5,598 bases of DNA from Lentisphaeria bacterium UBA1784 (GTDB taxonomy: Bacteria; Verrucomicrobiota; Lentisphaeria; Victivallales; Victivallaceae). Below are positions 1 through 5,598 of this stretch, one piece after another. The position numbers and the translations under genes were made by a program. Positions within the stretch are counted from its first letter, which is position 1. Every line of letters begins with the position of its first letter. Under the pieces are notes generated by a model. That model was not told where the DNA came from and did not search any database. It worked only from the letters and a program-made list of their open reading frames with translations. The stretch lies in NCBI GenBank assembly GCA_002315455.1, contig DCGG01000036.1, positions 19,946-25,543 on the forward strand. Direction: 5' to 3'.

Positions 1-29
1 CTCTGGGTAGCCGCCTCAAATTCGCACAT
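1..29 (-). CDS. Possible 5' end of a further minus-strand gene (partial)
   Basis: An ATG at 29-27 on the minus strand opens a frame that runs off the window edge, reading MCEFEAATQ. A purine-rich stretch (GGGGGA) sits about 9 bases upstream and could act as a ribosome binding site. It would lie 76 bases downstream of the kinase stop codon in the same direction, so it could be a third gene of the metK unit. Nine residues are too few to recognise a family. They do not look like the start of S-adenosylhomocysteine hydrolase, which would have been the obvious neighbour. The call rests only on the start codon and its upstream purines, and chance is a real alternative. Confidence 0.25.
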
Positions 30-105
30 TGCGTCTTTTCCCCCACAGGCTCGCAATCTATCCGTTTGAATTTTTAGAGGTACCCTTTATGCTTTTTCCG
101 CCGAA

Positions 106-1095
106 CTACCACCGTCCGGATGCGATCTCCTGCCTCAATTTGGCCCACTCTTCCTGCGGCAACTGGGAACCGGGCACCTGCACCACCAGTGCGGCGAGGT
201 GCGCGCCCAATCTGCCGGCCCGTTCCGGGGACCAGCCCCGAAGCAGTCCGCAGAAAAACCCTGCGGCCCAAAGATCGCCGGCCGCGGTGGTGTCCGCCGC
301 CGGGACCGTTTCCGCCGGGACGAGGATGTCTTCGCCCGCTTCCGTGCGGATCAACGCCCCCTTTTCTCCCAGCTTCAACACTGCCATCGGGACCAGGCGC
401 CCCATGGCTGAAAGTTGGGCCTCCGGGGCCGTCTCTCCGGTGAGGGCGGCGGCTTCCTCCTCATTGGCCAGCAGAATTCCGATCTCCGGCAGGACCTGCA
501 TCAACTCCCGCCGGAACTGCCGGACCACCTCGAAGCTGGCGAGGTCCAGCGCAGGCGTCGCGCCATCTCTGCGGATGGCTCTCACCGCTTCCCGGACGAT
601 TCCCGGGAAGAACATATATCCTTCGATCTCCGCGATGCCGAAGGGGGAGTAGTCCCGCTCCGCCGCCTCTGCGGCCGTGATTGATGAGGAGACCCCCAAG
701 TCGGAACGCATGGTCCGCTCCGCGTCCGGGGTCACCAGTACGAGACACTTCGCCGTGTTACCGGGACACTCCAGAAGTTCCCGGTCACTGCCGCCCGCTT
801 GCGTCAACGCCTCCCGGAAGAGCCTTCCTTCCGCATCCGGGCCGACCTTGCCCAGCACGGACGCCGGGATCCCCAAGTGCGCCACCGCAAGCGCGGTGTT
901 GGCGGCGGAACCTCCGGGGAACATCCGGGGAGGGGCCGGCAGACTTGCGAGAAGCGATCGCATCTCCTCCGGATCGACCGACAGCCGTCCGCCCTTTTCC
1001 CCGGAGATGCCGTCCAAAAAAACATCGTCCACGGCGGACACAAGGTCCACCATGGGCGATCCGATTCCTAAAAACTGCGGAAGTCCGGCAGTCAT
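106..1095 (-). CDS. PfkB-family carbohydrate/nucleoside kinase, adenosine-kinase-like
   Basis: A 329-residue cytoplasmic kinase of the ribokinase/PfkB fold, a normal length for the family. It would transfer phosphate from ATP to a sugar or nucleoside hydroxyl. Seen: an N-terminal strand with the substrate-pocket pattern GIGSPMVDL (10-18), the first PfkB signature around GGSAANTALAVAHLG (61-75), GKVGPDAEG (82-90), ERTM followed by DLG (126-134), the NEEEAAALTG block (211-220), KLGEKGALI (241-249), and the C-terminal signature DTTAAGD (268-274), with Asp274 as the expected catalytic base. The usual GAGD anion-hole sequence is AAGD here. Start chosen: ATG at 1095, because it overlaps the metK stop as ATGA and the homologous part begins there. 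The open frame upstream to 1422 only shadows metK. No Shine-Dalgarno is visible, so translation probably couples to metK. Adenosine as substrate is inferred from the overall pattern and from pairing with MetK. Ribokinase- or fructokinase-type activity remains possible. Confidence 0.9.
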   Translation of the reverse strand: MTAGLPQFLGIGSPMVDLVSAVDDVFLDGISGEKGGRLSVDPEEMRSLLASLPAPPRMFPGGSAANTALAVAHLGIPASVLGKVGPDAEGRLFREALTQAGGSDRELLECPGNTAKCLVLVTPDAERTMRSDLGVSSSITAAEAAERDYSPFGIAEIEGYMFFPGIVREAVRAIRRDGATPALDLASFEVVRQFRRELMQVLPEIGILLANEEEAAALTGETAPEAQLSAMGRLVPMAVLKLGEKGALIRTEAGEDILVPAETVPAADTTAAGDLWAAGFFCGLLRGWSPERAGRLGAHLAALVVQVPGSQLPQEEWAKLRQEIASGRW

Positions 1096-2270
1096 TTCAG
1101 ACCGGCGGCGGCGCGGAGTTCCGTGACCTTGTCCGTCTTTTCCCACGGGAAGATGCTTTTGCCGAAGTGGCCATAAGCGGTGGTGTCGGCGTAGCACCAG
1201 CCCTTGGGATGCTTCAACTGAAGATGTTCCACCAGTTCGGCTGGTTTCAGCGGGAAGATCTTCCGGATCAGCTCTTCCAGTTTGTCCTCGGGGAGCTTGC
1301 CGGTCCCGTAGGTATCCACGTTGACGCTGAGGGGATCGGCAACGCCGATGGCGTAGGCGACCTGAACTTCGCATTTGTCGGCCAGACCGGCCGCCACGAT
1401 GTTCTTGGCGATGTAGCGGCACATGTAGGCGGCGCTGCGGTCCACCTTGGAGGGATCTTTCCCGGAGAAGGCGCCGCCGCCGTGAGAACCCACGCCGCCG
1501 TAGGTGTCAACGATGATCTTGCGTCCGGTGAGGCCGGTATCTCCGGCAGGACCGCCGATCTCGAAGCGTCCGGTGGGGTTGACGTAGTATTTGATCTCGT
1601 CGGTGAGCAGTTCGGCGGGGATGACCTTCTTCACCACTTCCCCGCATTTCCTGCGGAGCCATGCGGTCTCCATTTCGGGGGCGTGCTGGTGGGAGACCAC
1701 CACGCTCTCCACGCGGACGGGTTTGCCGTTCCGGTAGCGGATGGAGACCTGACTCTTGGCGTCCGGACGGAGATACTTGGCACATTCCGGATCGTTCTTG
1801 CGGAGCTGGGCGAATTCCTCCATGATCCGGTGGGCGTAGAGGATGGTGGCGGGCATCAGTTCGGGGGTTTCGTTGCTGGCGTATCCGAACATCATGCCCT
1901 GATCGCCGGCGCCCTGCTCCCGGAGCCGGGTGGCAGTGACGCCTTGGGCGATGTCACCGCTCTGCTGATGAATGCGGACGATGACCTCCGCTTCGTCGGC
2001 GGAGAAACCGATCCCCGGCTTGGAGTATCCGATATCCCGGACCGCCTTCAGCGCGACAGCCTTCCAGTCCACCTTGGCATTGGTGGTGATCTCCCCGGAA
2101 ACAACGATGAGGTTGGTGGTGGTGAGACTTTCGCAGGCAACGCGGCTCTCGGGGTCCTGCAGGATGCAGGCGTCCAAGATGGAGTCGGAGATGCGATCGC
2201 AAACCTTGTCGGGATGCCCCTCGGAAACCGACTCGGAAGTGAACACGTGTTCAGCCTTGATTTTGCTCAT
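1092..2270 (-). CDS. metK: S-adenosylmethionine synthetase (methionine adenosyltransferase)
   Basis: A complete 392-residue MetK, close to the typical 380-400. It makes S-adenosylmethionine from ATP and methionine, releasing phosphate and diphosphate, in the cytoplasm. The family usually acts as a tetramer with Mg and K ions. Seen: the N-terminal ATP-binding block FTSESVSEGHPDK (10-22), the first family signature GAGDQGMMFGY (120-130), the phosphate-loop-like second signature GGGAFSGKDPSKVDRSAAY (264-282), and DTTAYGHFGK (362-371) near the C-terminus. All three domains appear intact and no key motif is missing. ATG at 2270 is preferred because an AAGGA sits 6 bases upstream and MSKIKAEHVFTSESV matches the usual MetK beginning. 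An upstream in-frame ATG at 2306 would add 12 atypical residues with no well-spaced ribosome binding site. The stop overlaps the start of the downstream kinase gene. The leader from the predicted promoter is only about 40 bases, too short for a SAM riboswitch. Confidence 0.98.
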   Translation of the reverse strand: MSKIKAEHVFTSESVSEGHPDKVCDRISDSILDACILQDPESRVACESLTTTNLIVVSGEITTNAKVDWKAVALKAVRDIGYSKPGIGFSADEAEVIVRIHQQSGDIAQGVTATRLREQGAGDQGMMFGYASNETPELMPATILYAHRIMEEFAQLRKNDPECAKYLRPDAKSQVSIRYRNGKPVRVESVVVSHQHAPEMETAWLRRKCGEVVKKVIPAELLTDEIKYYVNPTGRFEIGGPAGDTGLTGRKIIVDTYGGVGSHGGGAFSGKDPSKVDRSAAYMCRYIAKNIVAAGLADKCEVQVAYAIGVADPLSVNVDTYGTGKLPEDKLEELIRKIFPLKPAELVEHLQLKHPKGWCYADTTAYGHFGKSIFPWEKTDKVTELRAAAGLK

Positions 2271-2276
2271 GATCTT

Positions 2277-2281
2277 TCCTT
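2277..2281 (-). promoter_or_regulatory. Ribosome binding site of metK
   Basis: AAGGA on the minus strand with a 6-base spacer to the ATG at 2270. It decides the metK start in favour of 2270 over the in-frame ATG at 2306. Confidence 0.75.
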
Positions 2282-2312
2282 TCGTGGAAATGACGTTTAC
2301 CTTCATTTACTT

Positions 2313-2327
2313 CCATATAATATATGG
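2313..2327. repeat. Perfect 7-bp palindrome over the -10 region of the divergent promoter
   Basis: CCATATA-A-TATATGG is a perfect inverted repeat with one central base. The metK -10 box lies inside it on the minus strand, and the plus strand carries an exact TATAAT at 2316-2321. The plus strand has no good -35 box at 16-18 bases (the sequence near 2291-2298 is TGACGTTT). The site may be a symmetric, two-way promoter element or a repressor site. Confidence 0.6.
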
Positions 2328-2347
2328 TGGCTTGCTCTTTTTTTCAA
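2319..2347 (-). promoter_or_regulatory. Predicted sigma70-type promoter of metK
   Basis: On the minus strand a -35 box TTGAAA (2347-2342) and a -10 box TATATT (2324-2319) are separated by exactly 17 bases. Transcription would begin near 2312, giving a leader of about 40 bases before the metK start. The boxes differ from consensus by one base each (TTGAAA for TTGACA, TATATT for TATAAT). Assignment is by pattern only. Confidence 0.65.
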
Positions 2348-2381
2348 CAGGTTTTCCGTTTTTCTTTTCCGGTCGGTCGAC

Positions 2382-2387
2382 AGGAGG
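2382..2387 (+). promoter_or_regulatory. Consensus Shine-Dalgarno for the alternative transporter start at 2396
   Basis: AGGAGG lies 8 bases before an ATG at 2396 that is in frame with the transporter gene. Using it would add 40 residues, rich in arginine, to the N-terminus. The motif is part of a small inverted repeat GGAGG-G-CCTCC (2383-2393), so it could be partly masked in the RNA or be a chance match. Confidence 0.4.
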
Positions 2388-2420
2388 GCCTCCGGATGCG
2401 AATTTCCCGGGGAGAACGGA

Positions 2421-2449
2421 TTGCTTTTTTCTCCGAAGGAAGTTATATT
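2421..2449 (+). promoter_or_regulatory. Predicted promoter close to the transporter gene
   Basis: TTGCTT (2421-2426) and TATATT (2444-2449) on the plus strand are spaced by 17 bases. Transcription would begin near 2456, about 60 bases before the ATG at 2516 and downstream of the alternative ATG at 2396. If this promoter is used, the shorter protein is the one made. A small perfect hairpin, GGCGGA-TGC-TCCGCC (2469-2483), lies in the resulting leader. Confidence 0.45.
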
Positions 2450-2515
2450 ATCCCGTTGTCGCGGAACGGGCGGATGCTCCGCCGGGTCCGCCGGGTAAAG
2501 AGGAACGGGTTTCAA

Positions 2516-3832
2516 ATGATCTTTCAAGGTGAGGTCCCTGCGGAATACCGCAGACGATCCCAGAAAAATTACTATTATTTCGGCGCGCTGAACGGCATCT
2601 CCTACATGTGTCTCGGGGAAAATATCCTCATTCTGCTGACCATCCGGCTGGGATTTCCCGATTACGTGGTCTCCATCATGGGCGCGATGCAGATGCTGGC
2701 CTGTCTCGTGCTTCCGGTCGGACGCGTCGTCTGCGCCCGGGTGGGTGCCGCCCGGAGCCAGGGCTCCTTCTGGGTCGCCCGGAACTGCTGCGGATTGATC
2801 GTCGCACTGGCGGGTGTTTTGGCCATCTTCGGCTGGTACTCCTTGGCGCTTGCATTCATGCTGGCGGGAGCCTTCGGGTTCTATGCCTGTCGTTCCGCCG
2901 GGATCGCCTTCAGCCTGCCTCTCGTGGGCAGTTTCTCCGCGCCGGAGGAACGGGGCAACGTACTGGGCATCAGCGTCGGACTCTTTTACATAGGAGGGAC
3001 CCTCGCCATCGTAGCCATCAGCGCGCTGGTGCATCGTTTCGACAGCGTCTGGAGCCTTCTCGCCGTGGTGGTTTTCGGCTCCTGCATCGGCGTTACTTCC
3101 AGCCGTTTTCTCCTGCGCCTCGACGAGAGCGCGATCCTTCAGGAGACCGCCCGCAAACCTCTGCTCCCCGAAGTGAAGGAGGCGTGCCGCAACCGGAAAC
3201 TCTGGCACGTGATCCTCGTGTTCTTCTATTTGCAACTTGCGGCGGCGCTGGTGATCCCCGGTTCCATGCTGGTGGTGAAGCGGGGCAGCGGCTTCACGGA
3301 TTTCAGCGCGCTCTTCCTGACCATGGGACAGTATTTTTCCTGCGCCTTCGTCTCGCTGACGGTGGCGAGGTACAGTCAGATCTTCGGCCCCCGGCGGCTC
3401 ATGCTGGTCGCCTACTTCCTGATCCTTCTTGCTGGAGGCAGCTGGCTTCTGCTGGATGGGCCCTGCGGTTTCCTGCGGGCGCTGACGGTGTTCATGCTGG
3501 TCGGCGGGGCCCATGCCGTGCTTGGAAACTCCCTTTCCCACTACTTCCTGCAGCGTTTCACGCCGGCGCAACAGGTGCCTTACACCATCGTGCTGCAGGC
3601 GTTCGCTCCGGCGGCGGCGGGAGCCTTCGGCATGGCGGTCTCCTCGTTCATGCTGAAGATCAGCGCCCACTTCTTCCCGCTGGTTCCGCTGGATTCCTAC
3701 CGATTCTATTTCGCACTGCTTCTTCTGCTGCTGGCGCCGGGATATTACGTCATCCACAAGCTGACCCCGTTGCCGCAGGAGAAGCGGCAATTGGGCGACA
3801 AGGCCTGGCAGGTGGTGAACCGCATCCTGTGA
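2516..3832 (+). CDS. Major facilitator superfamily transporter, substrate unknown
   Basis: A 438-residue inner-membrane protein with about twelve hydrophobic segments: roughly 20-44, 48-70, 88-107, 109-130, 149-171, 177-198, 230-254, 262-284, 293-313, 318-337, 355-380 and 395-414. A longer charged loop (about 199-228) splits it 6+6, as in the major facilitator superfamily. The PEERGNVLG segment (143-151) between helices 4 and 5 is like the loop often seen there in this superfamily. Both ends are predicted to be cytoplasmic and there is no cleavable signal peptide. The start at 2516 (AGAGGA 11 bases upstream) gives a short ordinary cytoplasmic N-terminus. The ATG at 2396 has a better ribosome binding site but adds an odd Arg-rich stretch crossing a likely promoter. 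The gene is co-directional with the large enzyme gene 65 bases downstream, suggesting import or export of that enzyme's substrate or product. Sugars or sugar acids are a guess; a drug exporter cannot be excluded. Confidence 0.87.
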   Translation: MIFQGEVPAEYRRRSQKNYYYFGALNGISYMCLGENILILLTIRLGFPDYVVSIMGAMQMLACLVLPVGRVVCARVGAARSQGSFWVARNCCGLIVALAGVLAIFGWYSLALAFMLAGAFGFYACRSAGIAFSLPLVGSFSAPEERGNVLGISVGLFYIGGTLAIVAISALVHRFDSVWSLLAVVVFGSCIGVTSSRFLLRLDESAILQETARKPLLPEVKEACRNRKLWHVILVFFYLQLAAALVIPGSMLVVKRGSGFTDFSALFLTMGQYFSCAFVSLTVARYSQIFGPRRLMLVAYFLILLAGGSWLLLDGPCGFLRALTVFMLVGGAHAVLGNSLSHYFLQRFTPAQQVPYTIVLQAFAPAAAGAFGMAVSSFMLKISAHFFPLVPLDSYRFYFALLLLLLAPGYYVIHKLTPLPQEKRQLGDKAWQVVNRIL

Positions 3833-3834
3833 CC

Positions 3835-3851
3835 GCCGGAAGAGAGCCGGC
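3835..3851 (+). other. Small inverted repeat between transporter and enzyme genes
   Basis: GCCGG (3835-3839) and CCGGC (3847-3851) can pair around a 7-base loop just after the transporter stop codon. No T-run follows, so it is not a convincing terminator. It could slow RNA decay or mean nothing. The spacer has no clear promoter, which supports co-transcription of the two genes. Confidence 0.3.
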
Positions 3852-3883
3852 TTCAAAGGAAAAACGTTACGACGATAACTCAA

Positions 3884-3889
3884 AAGGGA
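3884..3889 (+). promoter_or_regulatory. Ribosome binding site of the large enzyme gene
   Basis: AAGGGA with an 8-base spacer to the ATG at 3898. It sets the start of the downstream gene. Confidence 0.6.
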
Positions 3890-3897
3890 ACAACACG

Positions 3898-5598
3898 ATG
3901 AATGACAAAACTGAGATCACCTGGTCGCTGATGCATCCGACTCCGCTGAACGTGGAGTACATGCGCAAAGTGGTTTCCGAGATCCCGAACTATCCGCAGG
4001 TGGACAGTTTCGAGATCTGCGCCGCCTGCCACTCGCTGCTGGGCGGACTGGACGGTCTGGTGCTCTACGAGGACTATCCGGCGGTGGCCGCCTCTCTCGA
4101 CAGGGAGGGCATCCTCGCTAACCGGGCCAAACTCCGGGAGATCCTGCAGCTGGCCCACGGAGTGGACCGTCCCGTCTACTATTGGCACCGCGAGGTGACG
4201 GTGTGGCCCGCCACGCTGAAGGCGATCCCGGAACTGATGGATGCCAATGGCGAATTCGACCTGCTGGGCGCCGCCTTTGAGAAACTGCTCCGCTACAAAC
4301 TGACCAAGGCCTTCGAGGCGGTCCCGGAACTGGACGGCATCGTGTTGACTCTCACCGAGGCGGACTTCTCCGCCATCCACAACTCCACGCCGGAGGTTTA
4401 TCCCCCCGAGAAGGTGGTGGAGAAGATCGTCCGCATCTTCGCCGAGGAACATGCGAAGCTGGGTAAACATTTCATCCTCCGCTCCTTCGGTTCCATCGCG
4501 CAGGATTACGAGGATATCCTCGCCGGTGCGAAACTGGCCTCCCGGGACTTCTCCTTTGAGGTGGAGACCAAGATCACGCCTTACGACTTCAATCCTTTCC
4601 TGCCCGAGAATCCCTTCCTGCGCCGCTTCGATAACCTGACTCTCGGTGCGGAGTGCGACAGCCTCGGCGAATTCCTCGGCGCCGGATACCTCCCCGCCGA
4701 CAACGTGGAAAACATCGTCCGCTACGTCCGCGCCGGACAGCGGAAGGGCGTCAACCGCTACGCCATCCGGCTGGACCGGGTGGGCAACAGCCTTTTCGAC
4801 ACTTATCCCATCAACCTCTATGCCTACGAAAAGGCTATTCTTGACCCTGCCGCCACGGCGGAGAGCATCCGCAGAGAGTATGCGGAGAAGAACTATCCAG
4901 CCGCCTGCCGCGAAGCCCTGATCGCCATGGACAAGGCCGGCATCGAAGCCATCACCCGGGTCCAGTACATCGACCATCAGCTGATCTTCCACCAGTTCCC
5001 GCTCCACGCCGATCTGAAGATCGTCAAGGCGGGCGGGATTTTCGGCGTGTTCAGGGAACACGCTGACCTGAAGATGCTGGACGGCATCTGGGCCATCCTC
5101 ACCGATCGGCCCTCCCCCGGACGCGAGCGCATCGTCGCCGAGAAGGAGGAGGCCATCGCCATGGTCAACGCCAGCCTCGCCAAACTGGAGGAACTGAAAC
5201 CGCTGCTCCCTGAAGCGGAATACAAGCGGCGTTTCCGGCTCTGGAACAACCTTCTGGTGGCCGCCCGTTCTCTGCTCGCCTTCGTCAAAATGGTCTGTGC
5301 CTACTTCGATGACATGGAATCCGGCGCCGCCGGCGCTCCCCGCTTCCATGCGGCCCGGGCGGAACTCAATGAAAAGTTGGGTGCCATGCTCTCCAACCGT
5401 TCCGCCGCGGCCCGTACCCGGCGCCGGGAGTTCGTCAACGGCATGGACCACGACTCCTTCAAGGTGGTGGGCGATGACCTTGACGAGGTCTATCTTGCGC
5501 CTCTGATGGGCATGGGTGACCTGTTGGAGGAAGAGTACGCGGCTGAGTTCGCGGCCCGGAAAGCCGCCGCCGCCATCCCCGGCGTGAAGGAGTTTCTG
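3898..5598 (+). CDS. Large cytoplasmic protein, possibly glycoside-hydrolase-like (3' end outside window)
   Basis: An open frame of 567 residues with no stop before the window ends. The start has a well-placed AAGGGA. No signal peptide or membrane segment is seen, so it should act in the cytoplasm. Residues 1-330 alternate strand-like and helix-like stretches as in a TIM barrel. Notable polar motifs sit at strand ends: HPTP (13-16), YYWHRE (94-99), LTLTEAD (150-156), LRSFGS (194-199), FEVETK (220-225), GAECDSLGEFLGAG (250-263) and RLDRVGNSLFD (291-301), then PINLYAYEK (304-312). Candidate acids are Glu154, Glu223, Glu252 and Glu258. The GEFLGAG / R-x-DR / NLYAYEK order loosely recalls alpha-glucuronidase (GH67-like) proteins, but this is from memory. 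Residues from about 330 on are mostly helical and charged, without a recognised domain. Following a transporter gene by 65 bases, it may process the imported compound. The gene is certain; the function is tentative. Confidence 0.88.
   Translation, partial: MNDKTEITWSLMHPTPLNVEYMRKVVSEIPNYPQVDSFEICAACHSLLGGLDGLVLYEDYPAVAASLDREGILANRAKLREILQLAHGVDRPVYYWHREVTVWPATLKAIPELMDANGEFDLLGAAFEKLLRYKLTKAFEAVPELDGIVLTLTEADFSAIHNSTPEVYPPEKVVEKIVRIFAEEHAKLGKHFILRSFGSIAQDYEDILAGAKLASRDFSFEVETKITPYDFNPFLPENPFLRRFDNLTLGAECDSLGEFLGAGYLPADNVENIVRYVRAGQRKGVNRYAIRLDRVGNSLFDTYPINLYAYEKAILDPAATAESIRREYAEKNYPAACREALIAMDKAGIEAITRVQYIDHQLIFHQFPLHADLKIVKAGGIFGVFREHADLKMLDGIWAILTDRPSPGRERIVAEKEEAIAMVNASLAKLEELKPLLPEAEYKRRFRLWNNLLVAARSLLAFVKMVCAYFDDMESGAAGAPRFHAARAELNEKLGAMLSNRSAAARTRRREFVNGMDHDSFKVVGDDLDEVYLAPLMGMGDLLEEEYAAEFAARKAAAAIPGVKEFL

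Noticed and set aside
30..105. Transcription terminator after the kinase gene
   Set aside because: The 76-base spacer contains a short GGTACC palindrome and some A/T runs, but no GC-rich stem followed by a T-run on the minus strand.
29..652. 207-residue plus-strand frame over the kinase 3' part
   Set aside because: It is antisense to the intact kinase, is full of Ser, Arg and Pro as expected for a shadow frame, and shows no family motif.
1096..1422. N-terminal extension of the kinase frame up to 1422
   Set aside because: It overlaps the coding end of metK in another frame, is Arg/Gln/Gly-rich, and PfkB similarity begins only at the ATG at 1095.
681..2498. 605-residue plus-strand open frame opposite metK and the kinase
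   Set aside because: It is antisense to two intact, recognisable genes. In this GC-rich DNA the complementary frame stays open because of codon bias. Its translation is low in recognisable motifs and crosses the gene boundary and the promoter region.
3865..3880. GTTA-CGACGA-TAAC possible operator in the spacer before the large gene
   Set aside because: The arms are only four bases and no partner copy is seen elsewhere in the window, so chance is likely.
2303..3883. 526-residue minus-strand open frame opposite the transporter
   Set aside because: The plus strand encodes a clear 12-helix protein here. The minus frame is rich in His, Gln, Arg and Glu, the typical mirror of hydrophobic codons, and crosses the intergenic region.
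3880..5451. 523-residue minus-strand open frame opposite the large enzyme
   Set aside because: The plus strand has an uninterrupted 567-residue frame with a ribosome binding site and structured motifs. The minus frame is a compositional shadow rich in Gly, Val, Asp and His.
1..5598. CRISPR arrays, tRNA genes, insertion sequences or long repeats
   Set aside because: No regularly spaced repeats, no tRNA-like cloverleaf, no transposase frames and no terminal inverted repeats were seen on either strand.

Overview
The window is GC-rich, clearly bacterial DNA with tightly packed genes and two divergent transcription units. No ribosomal RNA or other taxonomic marker is present. The style of the genes (high GC, Shine-Dalgarno sites, a cytoplasmic glycoside-hydrolase-like protein paired with a major facilitator transporter) would fit a polysaccharide-using member of the Planctomycetota/Verrucomicrobiota/Lentisphaerota group. 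That placement is an inference from general resemblance only.

Left half, minus strand. A complete S-adenosylmethionine synthetase gene (metK, 2270 down to 1092) is followed, through a 4-base ATGA overlap, by a PfkB-family sugar/nucleoside kinase (1095 down to 106). The kinase resembles adenosine-kinase-like members of the family. The pairing makes sense in the methyl cycle: MetK makes SAM, SAM-dependent methylation yields S-adenosylhomocysteine, its hydrolysis releases adenosine, and an adenosine kinase would salvage it. After the kinase comes a short spacer and a possible start of a further minus-strand gene at the window edge.

Middle, about 2271-2515. This divergent intergenic region holds a good sigma70-type promoter for metK (TTGAAA, 17 bases, TATATT on the minus strand). 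Its -10 box lies inside a perfect 7-bp palindrome that also reads TATAAT on the plus strand, so it may fire in both directions. A second promoter-like pair facing right lies closer to the transporter gene. The start codon of the transporter is ambiguous: 2516, favoured by the fold, or 2396, which has a perfect AGGAGG.

Right half, plus strand. A 12-helix major facilitator superfamily transporter (2516-3832) is followed 65 bases later by a large cytoplasmic protein (3898 to beyond the window end, at least 567 residues). The second protein has no signal peptide, and its central motifs faintly recall alpha-glucuronidase-type (GH67-like) TIM-barrel enzymes. Together they look like an uptake-and-breakdown pair, probably for a sugar or oligosaccharide, but the substrate cannot be read from the sequence. 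This pair, especially the large enzyme, is the least described part of the window.
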